Below are positions 1 to 7,752 of a stretch of 64,000 nt of DNA, in pieces. The position numbers and the translations under genes were made by a program. The notes beneath the pieces are model-generated. The model made no database searches. It saw nothing but the letters and a program-made list of their open reading frames with translations, and was not told the origin of the DNA. The DNA is taken from assembly GCF_000718985.1 (NCBI RefSeq), contig NZ_JODL01000005.1, positions 295,873 to 359,872 on the forward strand. The letters are read 5' to 3'. The number at the start of each line of letters is the position of its first letter. The first letter of the stretch is position 1. Source of the DNA: Streptomyces megasporus. GTDB lineage: Bacteria > Actinomycetota > Actinomycetes > Streptomycetales > Streptomycetaceae.

Positions 1-5
1 AGCCG

Positions 6-1238
6 ATGGCCGGTACGACCCCGGGGACGCCTCGGGTGCTGCGCACGATGAACGACCGCGCGGCGCTGGAACTGCTGCTCGCCCACGGCCCGCTGTCGCG
101 CAGCCGCATCGGCAAGCTCACCGGGCTGTCCAAACCGACCGCGTCCCAGCTCCTGGCCCGTCTGGAGGCCGCGGGCCTGGTCGTCGTCACCGGCACCAGC
201 CAGGGGCGTCCCGGGCCGGGCGCCCAGCTCTACTCCCTCGATCCGACCGTCGCGTACGTCGCCGGCGTGGACGTCACCACCACCCGCGTCCGGGCCGCGG
301 TCGCCGACATCACCGGCCGCACCGTCGGCGCCTTCGAACTGCCCGCCTCCGGGCGGCGGTCCGACGAGGGCGCCGTCCGGCAGGTCGTGACCGCCGTGGA
401 CGGCGCCGTCGAGGACGCCGGGCTCACCCGCGACGCCCTGCACCGCGTCGTCATCGGCACGCCGGGCGCCTTCGATCCCCGGACCGGACGGCTGCGCTAC
501 GCCTCCCACCTGCCCGGCTGGCACTCCCCCACCCTCCTGGAGGAGTTGGCCGCCGCCCTGCCGGTGCCGCTGGAGTACGACAACGACGTCAACCTCGTCG
601 CCGTCGCCGAACAGCGGCTGGGAGCCGCCCGCGGTCACGACGACTTCGTCCTGCTGTGGAACGAGGAGGGCATCGGAGCCGCCCTGGTGCTCGGCGGGCG
701 TCTGCACCGCGGCTGGACCGGCGGCGCGGGAGAGGTCGGCTTCCTGCCGGTGCCCGGCGTCCCGCTGATGCGCCGGGTCGCGCAGGCGGGCGGTGGCGGC
801 TTCCAGGAGTTGGCGGGCGCCGCCGCCGTGGTGCGGACCGCCCGCGAGCTGGGGCTGCGGCCTCCTCGGGGGCCGGCTCGGGAGGTCGCCGCCGCCCTCC
901 TCGCCCGCGCGGCCGACCACGCGGGCCCGAACGGCGTCGCGGACGGCGGACCGGACGGTCCCGAGGGGGAGTTGCTGCGCCGGACGGCCACCGCGCTGGC
1001 GACCGGACTCGCCGCGATGGTCGCCGTCCTCGACCCCGAACTCGTCGTCCTGTCCGGCGGCGTGCTGACCGCCGGGGGCGAGGCGCTGCGCGCGCTGATC
1101 CAGCGGGAGCTGGCCGAACTGGCCGCCCCCAGACCCCGGCTGGTCGTCGGCGCCGTCACCGAACACCCCGTGCTCAGCGGGGCGTTGGAGAGCGCCCTGA
1201 CCACCACCCGCGACCGGGTGTTCGACACCTCCCGCTGA
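6..1238 (+). CDS. csnR: ROK-family transcriptional regulator (CsnR-like)
   Basis: This is a DNA-binding regulator of the ROK (repressor, ORF, kinase) family, 410 residues. An N-terminal winged helix-turn-helix occupies about residues 20-65 (LSRSRIGKLTGLSKPTASQ). A sugar-kinase-like ROK domain follows, with the phosphate-binding strand near residue 87 and the EYDNDVN motif near residue 196. The zinc motif CxCGxxGC expected near residue 255 is absent and reads QAGGGGFQEL, so this is a regulator rather than an active kinase. The hydrolase and kinase genes downstream suggest it responds to a chitosan- or chitin-derived sugar. In S. coelicolor the ROK gene csnR heads the csnR-K chitosan operon (from memory). 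Only five bases precede the ATG in this window, so an upstream start cannot be excluded. Confidence 0.88.
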   Translation: MAGTTPGTPRVLRTMNDRAALELLLAHGPLSRSRIGKLTGLSKPTASQLLARLEAAGLVVVTGTSQGRPGPGAQLYSLDPTVAYVAGVDVTTTRVRAAVADITGRTVGAFELPASGRRSDEGAVRQVVTAVDGAVEDAGLTRDALHRVVIGTPGAFDPRTGRLRYASHLPGWHSPTLLEELAAALPVPLEYDNDVNLVAVAEQRLGAARGHDDFVLLWNEEGIGAALVLGGRLHRGWTGGAGEVGFLPVPGVPLMRRVAQAGGGGFQELAGAAAVVRTARELGLRPPRGPAREVAAALLARAADHAGPNGVADGGPDGPEGELLRRTATALATGLAAMVAVLDPELVVLSGGVLTAGGEALRALIQRELAELAAPRPRLVVGAVTEHPVLSGALESALTTTRDRVFDTSR

Positions 1239-1319
1239 CCCCGGTCGGCCCCGCCACCAGCCCCGCCGCCAGACCCGCCGATCCCGCGCCCGCGCCGTAT
1301 CCGAGGAGGACCAGGCCCC

Positions 1320-2591
1320 GTGAAACTCGCAGTGGTAGGTGGCGGTTCCACCTACACCCCCGAACTCGTCGACGGCTTCGCCCGGTTGCGGGACGTCCTC
1401 CCCGTCACCGAACTGGTCCTGGCCGACCCGGCGGAGGAGCGGCTGGAGACGGTGGGCGGGCTCGCCCGGCGCATCCTCGCCCGCGCCGACCACCCGGCCA
1501 CCGTCACCACCACCTCCGACCTGGACGCGGCCGTCGCGGACGCCCACGCCGTCCTCCTCCAACTCCGCGTCGGCGGCCAGGCGGCCCGCGAGCGGGACGA
1601 GAGCTGGCCGCTGGAGTGCGGCTGCGTCGGGCAGGAGACCACCGGCGCCGGCGGGCTGGCCAAGGCGCTGCGCACCGTACCCGTCGTGCTGGACATCGCC
1701 GAACGGGTGCGCCGCGCCAACCCCGACGCGTGGATCGTCGACTTCACCAACCCGGTCGGCATCGTCACCCGCGCGCTGCTGACCGAGGGTCACCGCGCGG
1801 TGGGTCTGTGCAACGTGGCGATCGGCTTCCAGCGCAAGTTCGCCGCCCTGCTGGGGGTCGCCCCCGAGGAGGTCCACCTCGACCACGTCGGGCTCAACCA
1901 CCTCACCTGGGAGCTGGGCGTGCGCCTGGGCGGGCCGGGCGGCGCGGACCTCCTGCCCGGGCTGCTGGCCGAGCACGGCGGGACCATCGCCGCCGACCTG
2001 CGGATGCCGAAGACCCTCCTGGAGAGGCTGGGCGCCGTGCCCTCGTACTACCTGCGCTACTTCTACGCGCACGACGAGGTGGTGGCCGAGATGCGCACCA
2101 AACCCTCGCGGGCGGCGGAGGTCGCCGCGATGGAGCGGAGGCTGCTGGAGATGTACGCCGACCCGACGTTGGACACCAAACCGGAACTGCTCTCCAAACG
2201 CGGCGGCGCCTACTACTCCGAGGCCGCCGTCGCCCTGGTCGCCGCGCTGCTGGGCAGCGCCGAAGACGGCGGCGGCGTGCAGGTGGTGAACGTCCGCAAC
2301 GACGGCACCCTGCCCTTCCTCCCCGACGACGCGGTGATCGAGGTGCCGGCCGAGGTCTCCCCGGCGGGCGCGCGGCCCCTGCCCGTGGCGCCGCTCTCCC
2401 CGCTCCACACGGGTCTGATCTCGGCCGTGACGTCGTACGAGCACCTGGCGCTGGAGGCCGCCCTGCGCGGTGGCCGGGACCGGGTGTTCGCCGCGCTGCT
2501 GGCCCACCCGCTCGTCGGGCAGTACGCCCTCGCCGAGCAGTTGACCGACCGTCTGATCGCGCACAACCGGGAGCACCTCGCATGGGCCTGA
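1320..2591 (+). CDS. csnH: Family 4 glycosyl hydrolase (6-phospho-beta-glucosidase type, CsnH-like)
   Basis: This is an NAD- and divalent-metal-dependent glycoside hydrolase of family GH4, 423 residues, the usual family length. The N-terminal Rossmann fold begins VVGGGSTYTPEL. FTNPVGIVT lies near residue 142. The metal-binding residues are visible as Cys164 (GLCNVAIGF) and His194 (GLNHLTW). GH4 enzymes cleave phosphorylated or free disaccharides in the cytoplasm by an oxidation-elimination mechanism. The GTG start follows a GAGGA-type ribosome site (CCGAGGAGGACC). The gene lies 81 bases after the ROK regulator and overlaps the next kinase gene by 10 bases, so it is probably in one operon. Exact substrate is inferred from context: amino-sugar oligosaccharides. 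Confidence 0.9.
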   Translation: MKLAVVGGGSTYTPELVDGFARLRDVLPVTELVLADPAEERLETVGGLARRILARADHPATVTTTSDLDAAVADAHAVLLQLRVGGQAARERDESWPLECGCVGQETTGAGGLAKALRTVPVVLDIAERVRRANPDAWIVDFTNPVGIVTRALLTEGHRAVGLCNVAIGFQRKFAALLGVAPEEVHLDHVGLNHLTWELGVRLGGPGGADLLPGLLAEHGGTIAADLRMPKTLLERLGAVPSYYLRYFYAHDEVVAEMRTKPSRAAEVAAMERRLLEMYADPTLDTKPELLSKRGGAYYSEAAVALVAALLGSAEDGGGVQVVNVRNDGTLPFLPDDAVIEVPAEVSPAGARPLPVAPLSPLHTGLISAVTSYEHLALEAALRGGRDRVFAALLAHPLVGQYALAEQLTDRLIAHNREHLAWA

Positions 2592-3646
2592 CGCCCGCCT
2601 CCGCCTCGACCGCCTCCACCGACTCCACCGCCTCCCCCACGGTCGCGGTCCTGGCGATCGACGCGGGCAACAGCAAGACCGACGTGGCGCTGGTCGCCGG
2701 GGACGGGAGCGTCCTGGGCTCCGCGCGGGGCGGGGGGTTCCAGCCGCCGGTGGTCGGGGCGGAGGCGGCCGTCGAGGCCCTGGGTGAGACCGTGGTCCGG
2801 GCGGCGAGGGACGCGGGGTTGGACGCCGACGCCGTCGGCTCGGGCGCTCCCCTGGCCGAGCACGTCTCGGCCTGCCTGGCCAACGCCGATCTGCCGCGTG
2901 AGGAGCGGGAGTTGGCGGCCCTGGTCGACGGTCGCGGCTGGGGCCGCGGCAGCGAGGTCGCCAACGACACGTTCGCGATCCTGCGCGCGGGGCTGCCCGA
3001 CGACGGCTCGGTGCGGCACGGGGTCGCCGTCGTCTGCGGCGCGGGCGTCAACTGCGTCGGGGTCGCCGAGGACGGCCGCACCCACCGCTTCCCCGCCGTC
3101 GGCCGGCTCTCCGGCGACTGGGGCGGCGGCGGAGGGCTGGCCGAGGAGGCGCTGTGGCACGCCGCCCGCGCCGAGGACGGCCGGGGCGAGGACACCGAGC
3201 TGGCCAGGGCGCTGCCCGCCCGTTTCGGCCTGCCCGACATGTACGCGCTGATCGAGGCGTTCCACCTGGGCGACCTGCCGAGTGGGCGCCGCCACGACCT
3301 CGTCCCCGTCCTCTTCGAGGTCGCCGACGGCGGTGACGCGGTCGCCCGCGCGCTGGTCCACCGGCAGGCCGAGGAGATCGCGGTGATGGCGACGGTCGCG
3401 CTGGAACGCCTGGGCCTGCTCGACACCCCGACCCCGGTCGTGCTGGGCGGCAGCGTCGTGGCGGCCCGGCACCAACTGCTCCACGGGAGGCTCCTGGAGC
3501 TGTTCGCCGAGCGCGCCCCCCGCGCCGACGTCGACGTGATCACCGCCCCTCCCGTGCTCGGCGCGGCGCTGCTGGCCCTGGACCGGCTCGCGGCCGGGAC
3601 GGACGCCTGCGCCCGGCTCCGCGCCCACCACGCCGTGCGCGGCTGA
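2582..3646 (+). CDS. csnK: N-acetylglucosamine/glucosamine kinase, BadF/BadG family (CsnK-like)
   Basis: This is an ATP-dependent amino-sugar kinase of the BadF/BadG/BcrA/BcrD ATPase superfamily, 354 residues. The phosphate-1 motif AIDAGNSKTD (Asp27, Gly29) and the adenosine-side glycine cluster VVLGGSVVAAR near residue 285 are visible. A conserved VCGAGVNCVGV lies near residue 155. The start ATG lies inside the end of the GH4 gene (10-base overlap), which favours translational coupling. In the S. coelicolor csn operon the last gene is a kinase of this type (from memory). It would phosphorylate the monosaccharide released by the hydrolase. A Ser/Thr/Ala-rich stretch of about 20 residues precedes the fold. 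Confidence 0.88.
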   Translation: MGLTPASASTASTDSTASPTVAVLAIDAGNSKTDVALVAGDGSVLGSARGGGFQPPVVGAEAAVEALGETVVRAARDAGLDADAVGSGAPLAEHVSACLANADLPREERELAALVDGRGWGRGSEVANDTFAILRAGLPDDGSVRHGVAVVCGAGVNCVGVAEDGRTHRFPAVGRLSGDWGGGGGLAEEALWHAARAEDGRGEDTELARALPARFGLPDMYALIEAFHLGDLPSGRRHDLVPVLFEVADGGDAVARALVHRQAEEIAVMATVALERLGLLDTPTPVVLGGSVVAARHQLLHGRLLELFAERAPRADVDVITAPPVLGAALLALDRLAAGTDACARLRAHHAVRG

Positions 3647-3882
3647 CCGTCCCCCGCGTCCCGCCGGGCGCCGGGCGTCCGGTGGGGCGCGTGGGCGGGC
3701 CGGGCGCTCCACGGAGATCGCGATCGGAACAAGATCCCGGCGGGGACGGTGTCGTCGCCGCGTCCGGCCGCCATACTGCTGGGCGGGGCTCCTCCGGCTC
3801 CGCCGTGTGGGGGCCGCACAGGGGCCGCGTGGGGGAGAGCGCGGGGCCCGGTGCGTCAGCGACCGAGGGGGAGGTCCGACCA

Positions 3883-5313
3883 GTGACACAGCCGCCGAGC
3901 GGTCCGCCTCCGACCCCCGCCGTGCCTCCCGTCCCGGCGTCCCGGCAGGCACCCCGGTCCGGTGCCTCCGTCGCCGTCCCCGGGCCGCCGCGCCGCACGG
4001 CCTGGGCCGAGGGCGTGGACCGGCTGCGCGCGGCCGCGGTGACCGAACCCGGACGGCTGCGGATCATCGGGGCCGTCCTGGTCGCGCTGGTGCTGGCGTT
4101 CGGGGCCGTGACCGCCTGGCAGGTCTCCGACCGGGCCGCCGCGGCCGAGGCCGTGGTCGCCCGCAGTCAACCGCTGAGCGCCGACGCGGCGAGCCTCTAC
4201 CGCTGCCTCGCCGACGCCGACACCACCGCCGCCGGCGCCTTCCTGGCCGGGGGCGACGAGCCGCCCGAGCTGCGCGAGCGGTACGAGAGGGACATCCGCA
4301 CCGCCTCCCTGCTGCTGACCCGGGCGGCGGCGAACAGCGACGCCTCGGACCCCGGCTACGCCGAGATCGTCAAGCTCAACCGGGAACTCCCCGTCTACAC
4401 CGGCCTGGTGGAGACCGCCCGCGCCAACAACCGGCAGGGCCTGCCCCTGGGCGGCGCCTACCTGCGCCACGCCGGCGAGCGGATGCGCGAGGAGCTGCTG
4501 CCCGCCGCCGAGGCGCTCCACCGCTTCGAGACCGCCCGGCTCCGCGAGGACCACGGGGCGGCGCGCTCCCGGCCCGTCCTCGCGCTGCTCACCGGGGTCG
4601 TCGCGCTCGCCGCGCTCGGCTGGGCCCAGCGGCGCCACCACCTGCGGACGAACCGGGTGTTCAACCTCGGGCTGCTGGCCGCGACCGTCGCGACGGCCAC
4701 GACGCTGCTGTGGCTGATCGCCGCGCACGGGCTCGCCCGGTCCGGCCTCGACGACTCCGACCGGTACGGCGCACGTTCGCTCCAGGTGCTCAACGAGGCG
4801 TGGACGGGCGTCCTCCGGGCCCGCGGCGACGAGAACATGACGCTGGTGGCGCGCGGCGGCGGCGCCGAGTACGAGGAGAGCTACCAAGCGGGCATGCGCG
4901 AGGTGGCGGGCGACCCGGTGGCCGGGGAGCGCGACGGCACGGGGCTGCTGGCACGGGCGCTGGCCCTGGCGGACGACGCGGAGGGCCGCACGCCGGTCCG
5001 GGACGCGCTGCGGGCCACCGACCGGTGGCGCGAACACCACGCCACCGCCCGCGCGTTGGAGAACGACGGGCGCTACGACGACGCGGTCGCCCTGGTCGTC
5101 GGCCCCGGCCGGGACACCGCGCGGAGCGCGTTCGACGCGGTGGAGGCGGGTCTGGCCGAGGCCGTGGAGCACGAGCAGCGGGAGTTCGAACGGGCGGCCG
5201 AGCGGGGACGGGACGCGCTCGACGGACTGCCCGCCGGGGCCGGGGCGCTGGCCGTGCTCGGCGCGGTGGGCGTGGTGCTGGGCATCGGCCGCAGGCTGTC
5301 GGAGTACCGGTGA
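3883..5313 (+). CDS. GlnX-like four-helix membrane sensor protein
   Basis: The product is a membrane protein of 476 residues with no strong family motif. A proline-rich cytoplasmic N-terminus is followed by four predicted transmembrane helices at about 61-83, 230-247, 259-283 and 454-470. These leave two large extracytoplasmic, mostly helical loops of about 145 and 170 residues. This arrangement, placed directly before a GlnH-like gene and a PknG-like kinase gene, matches the mycobacterial glnX-glnH-pknG locus, where GlnX is thought to pass an amino-acid signal to PknG. The GTG start is chosen because a GGGGGAGG ribosome site lies just upstream. A longer frame reaching 3682 has no such site. 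The sensor role is inferred from gene order. Confidence 0.75.
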   Translation: MTQPPSGPPPTPAVPPVPASRQAPRSGASVAVPGPPRRTAWAEGVDRLRAAAVTEPGRLRIIGAVLVALVLAFGAVTAWQVSDRAAAAEAVVARSQPLSADAASLYRCLADADTTAAGAFLAGGDEPPELRERYERDIRTASLLLTRAAANSDASDPGYAEIVKLNRELPVYTGLVETARANNRQGLPLGGAYLRHAGERMREELLPAAEALHRFETARLREDHGAARSRPVLALLTGVVALAALGWAQRRHHLRTNRVFNLGLLAATVATATTLLWLIAAHGLARSGLDDSDRYGARSLQVLNEAWTGVLRARGDENMTLVARGGGAEYEESYQAGMREVAGDPVAGERDGTGLLARALALADDAEGRTPVRDALRATDRWREHHATARALENDGRYDDAVALVVGPGRDTARSAFDAVEAGLAEAVEHEQREFERAAERGRDALDGLPAGAGALAVLGAVGVVLGIGRRLSEYR

Positions 5314-5332
5314 GACCGGTGGAGGAAGACAC

Positions 5333-6376
5333 GTGAGAGCACCTGGGAGGGGCCCGTGGGGACGTGGGCCCGGCACGCGGGGCGCAGCGTCCCCCACGAG
5401 CGTCGCCGTGTCGTTGGGCGGGCTCGTCCTGTCCGTCGCGATGCTGCTGTGGACGGTGCCGGCCACGGGGACGCCCGCCCGGCCGGCCGCGGACGGCGAC
5501 CGCGCGGCGGGACGCGGGCCCGGCGCCGCGCGGACGTCGCCCGCCGCCGAACGGGAGACCTGCGCCGACGGCCGCGATCCCGCCGAGAGCCTGCGGCCCT
5601 CGAACGAGGCGGGGCCCGCGGTGGAGCGCGTCCGGCGGGCGGGCCGGCTGGTGGTCGGCGTCGACCAGAACAGCTACCTGTGGGGCTACCGCGATCCCTC
5701 CTCCGGCGACATCGTCGGCTTCGACATCGATCTGGTGAAGGCCATCGCAAAGGACCTCCTCGGCGATGACCCCGAGATCGTCTACAAGACCGTCCCGACC
5801 GACCGGCGCATCCCCGCCGTCCAACGGCGCGAGGTGGACATGGTGGTGCGCACCATGTCGATCACCTGTGCCCGTCTGAAGGAGGTGGCGTTCTCCACCG
5901 CGTACTTCGAGGCGGGACAGCAGATCCTCGCCCCGAGGTCCTCGTCGATCACGGGGTTCGACGAGACGTTGCGCGGCAAGAGGCTGTGCACCGCCGCCGG
6001 TTCGACCGCGCAGACCCTGCTGGAGAAGGACGACGGGGGCGCCGAACCGGTCTACGTCGACAACCAGCTCGACTGCCTGGTGCGGCTCCAACTCGGCGAA
6101 GTGGACGCGGTGATGACCGACAGCGCCCTGGCCGCCGGACAGGCCGCCCAGGACCCCTCGGTGCGCCTCGTCGGCGACCCGCTGACCGTGGAGCCGTACG
6201 GCGTCGCGATGCACCGGGAGGACGAGGATCTGGTGCGCCGGGTCAACAAGGTGCTCGACGACTACCGCCGGGGCGGTGAGAACAGTCCGTGGATGGCCGC
6301 ATACAAACGGTGGCTCGCCGACAAGATGGAGGTAGCGGAGCCGGCTCCCCCGGCTCCGGCGTACAGGGACCGATGA
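5333..6376 (+). CDS. glnH: GlnH-like glutamate/amino-acid binding protein, membrane-anchored
   Basis: This is an extracytoplasmic solute-binding protein of the polar amino-acid family (SBP_bac_3), 347 residues. A hydrophobic segment at about residues 24-43 acts as signal or anchor. No lipobox cysteine is seen, so anchoring is probably by uncleaved helix. The binding fold runs from about residue 103 (RLVVGVDQN) through VGFDIDLVKAIA, the MVVRTMSITCAR ligand region and GEVDAVMTDSA. No ABC permease or ATPase gene is adjacent, so a sensory role with the preceding membrane protein and the downstream PknG-like kinase is more likely than transport. In M. tuberculosis GlnH binds aspartate and glutamate. 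Start GTG lies 20 bases after the previous stop. Confidence 0.85.
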   Translation: MRAPGRGPWGRGPGTRGAASPTSVAVSLGGLVLSVAMLLWTVPATGTPARPAADGDRAAGRGPGAARTSPAAERETCADGRDPAESLRPSNEAGPAVERVRRAGRLVVGVDQNSYLWGYRDPSSGDIVGFDIDLVKAIAKDLLGDDPEIVYKTVPTDRRIPAVQRREVDMVVRTMSITCARLKEVAFSTAYFEAGQQILAPRSSSITGFDETLRGKRLCTAAGSTAQTLLEKDDGGAEPVYVDNQLDCLVRLQLGEVDAVMTDSALAAGQAAQDPSVRLVGDPLTVEPYGVAMHREDEDLVRRVNKVLDDYRRGGENSPWMAAYKRWLADKMEVAEPAPPAPAYRDR

Positions 6377-6417
6377 CGCGCCGGGCACGACCGGCGACGA
6401 GAACGGCGAGGTGATCG

Positions 6418-7752
6418 ATGGGGGACGGCGGAGGTCCGGAGCCCGACGAACCGGTGATGAGCCGGGAGGAGGTGGACCGCGCCCTGGCCCGGCTCGGCGC
6501 GGAACACGAGGCGCTCGAGACGTCCCTGCTCTCGCTCCAGGACCACGCGGGACGCAGGCTGTTGGAGGGCGCCGCGCTGACGGGCGTCACCAAGGAGCGG
6601 TGGGCGCGGGCCGAGGAGGCGATCTCGCTGCTGTGGACGTACTTCGAGGCCTACACCGCCACGCTGGACTCGCTCCGTGAGCTGCGCGCCCGGCGCCGGC
6701 GGCCGACCCCGGAGGACCTCGCCGAGCTGACCGGCGGGCTGCGGAACCCGTCGGCGACCGTCCCGACGGACCCGGACGGCGGAGGCGGCGGGAACGGCGG
6801 AGGTGACGGCGGGGACGGAGGCGGCGGCGAGCGGATCGGCCTGGCGGAACTGGTCGACCGGATGAACGACCGGTACGCCCGGGCCCTCGACGTGGTGGCC
6901 GCCGCCGACTCCGTGTGGTCCGCCCTGCCCGCCCGGATAGACATGCTCTCCGCCGAGTTGCGGCGCGTCCGCTCCCTGGCGCACTCCGTCGGCGTGCGCC
7001 CCGGGGAGCACCCGGCGGGCGACGAGTTGGAGCGGACGACCGAGGAGTTGACCTCGCTCCGCGCCGAAGTGGTCGCCGACCCGCTGGCCTTCTGGATTCC
7101 GGCGGGCGGGAGTTCGGCCCCCGGCGGCGGTCGTCCCGACACCGAGCGGTACGACCGGGCGGCCCGCGCCCTGGACGACATCCGCCGCGAGATCGACGCC
7201 GTGCTCCAGGTGCGGCAGGACGCCGAACAGCGGCTGATGCGGCTGCGCGACGTGCTGTCCCGGGCGGACCGCACCCTCGCGGAGGCCCGCACGGCGCGCG
7301 GCGAGGTGCTGGCGAGGATCGCCGCTTCCGAGGTGCCCGCGGTGAGCGGTCCCCCGACCGTGCTGTACGAGCAGTTGGAGGCCGCGATCGAGCACCGGCG
7401 TCACGCCCGCTGGCACCGGCTGTCGCCGCTGTTGGAGAGCCTGGAGGAGCGCGCGGAGGAGGAGCTGGAGCGGGCCCGCGCCTCGTTGACCGCCGTGACC
7501 GCGCCGCTGGCCGTCCGCGCGGAGCTGCGCGGCCGGCTGGACGCCTGCCGCGCGAGGGTGGCCCGGCACGGTTCGGCGGACGACCCGCTGCTGTCGGAGC
7601 GGTACGACCTCGCGCGGCGGCTGCTGTGGAGCGCGCCGTGCGACCTGCGGGCCGCCGAACAGGCGGTGTTGCGCTACCAACAGGCGGCTTGGGAGGTCCT
7701 GGCGCCACGGGAGGGCGGCGGGCCGACCGGCCGGGAAGGAGACGCCCGATGA
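6418..7752 (+). CDS. Conserved coiled-coil protein of the PknG module, function unknown
   Basis: I do not recognise a named domain in this 444-residue protein. It is hydrophilic, with no signal peptide or membrane helix. Long heptad-like helical stretches lie at about residues 10-105, 150-210 and 240-420, rich in Glu, Arg, Leu and Ala, separated by a glycine/aspartate-rich linker at about 119-138. It is most likely a cytoplasmic coiled-coil scaffold. It sits between the GlnH-like gene and the kinase gene and ends in an ATGA overlap with the kinase start, so the two are probably co-translated. The M. tuberculosis glnX-glnH-pknG locus has no counterpart as far as I recall, so this may be a Streptomyces-specific adaptor or kinase substrate. 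Confidence 0.75.
   Translation: MGDGGGPEPDEPVMSREEVDRALARLGAEHEALETSLLSLQDHAGRRLLEGAALTGVTKERWARAEEAISLLWTYFEAYTATLDSLRELRARRRRPTPEDLAELTGGLRNPSATVPTDPDGGGGGNGGGDGGDGGGGERIGLAELVDRMNDRYARALDVVAAADSVWSALPARIDMLSAELRRVRSLAHSVGVRPGEHPAGDELERTTEELTSLRAEVVADPLAFWIPAGGSSAPGGGRPDTERYDRAARALDDIRREIDAVLQVRQDAEQRLMRLRDVLSRADRTLAEARTARGEVLARIAASEVPAVSGPPTVLYEQLEAAIEHRRHARWHRLSPLLESLEERAEEELERARASLTAVTAPLAVRAELRGRLDACRARVARHGSADDPLLSERYDLARRLLWSAPCDLRAAEQAVLRYQQAAWEVLAPREGGGPTGREGDAR

Noticed and set aside
656..2581. Upstream part of a 996-codon frame that ends with the kinase gene at 3646
   Set aside because: Only the part from 2582 matches a protein family. The rest is Arg/Pro/Gly-rich shadow of the ROK and GH4 genes.
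5333..6376. GlnH-like protein as part of an ABC amino-acid importer
   Set aside because: No permease or ATPase gene is adjacent and neighbours are signalling genes, so a transport operon is not supported.
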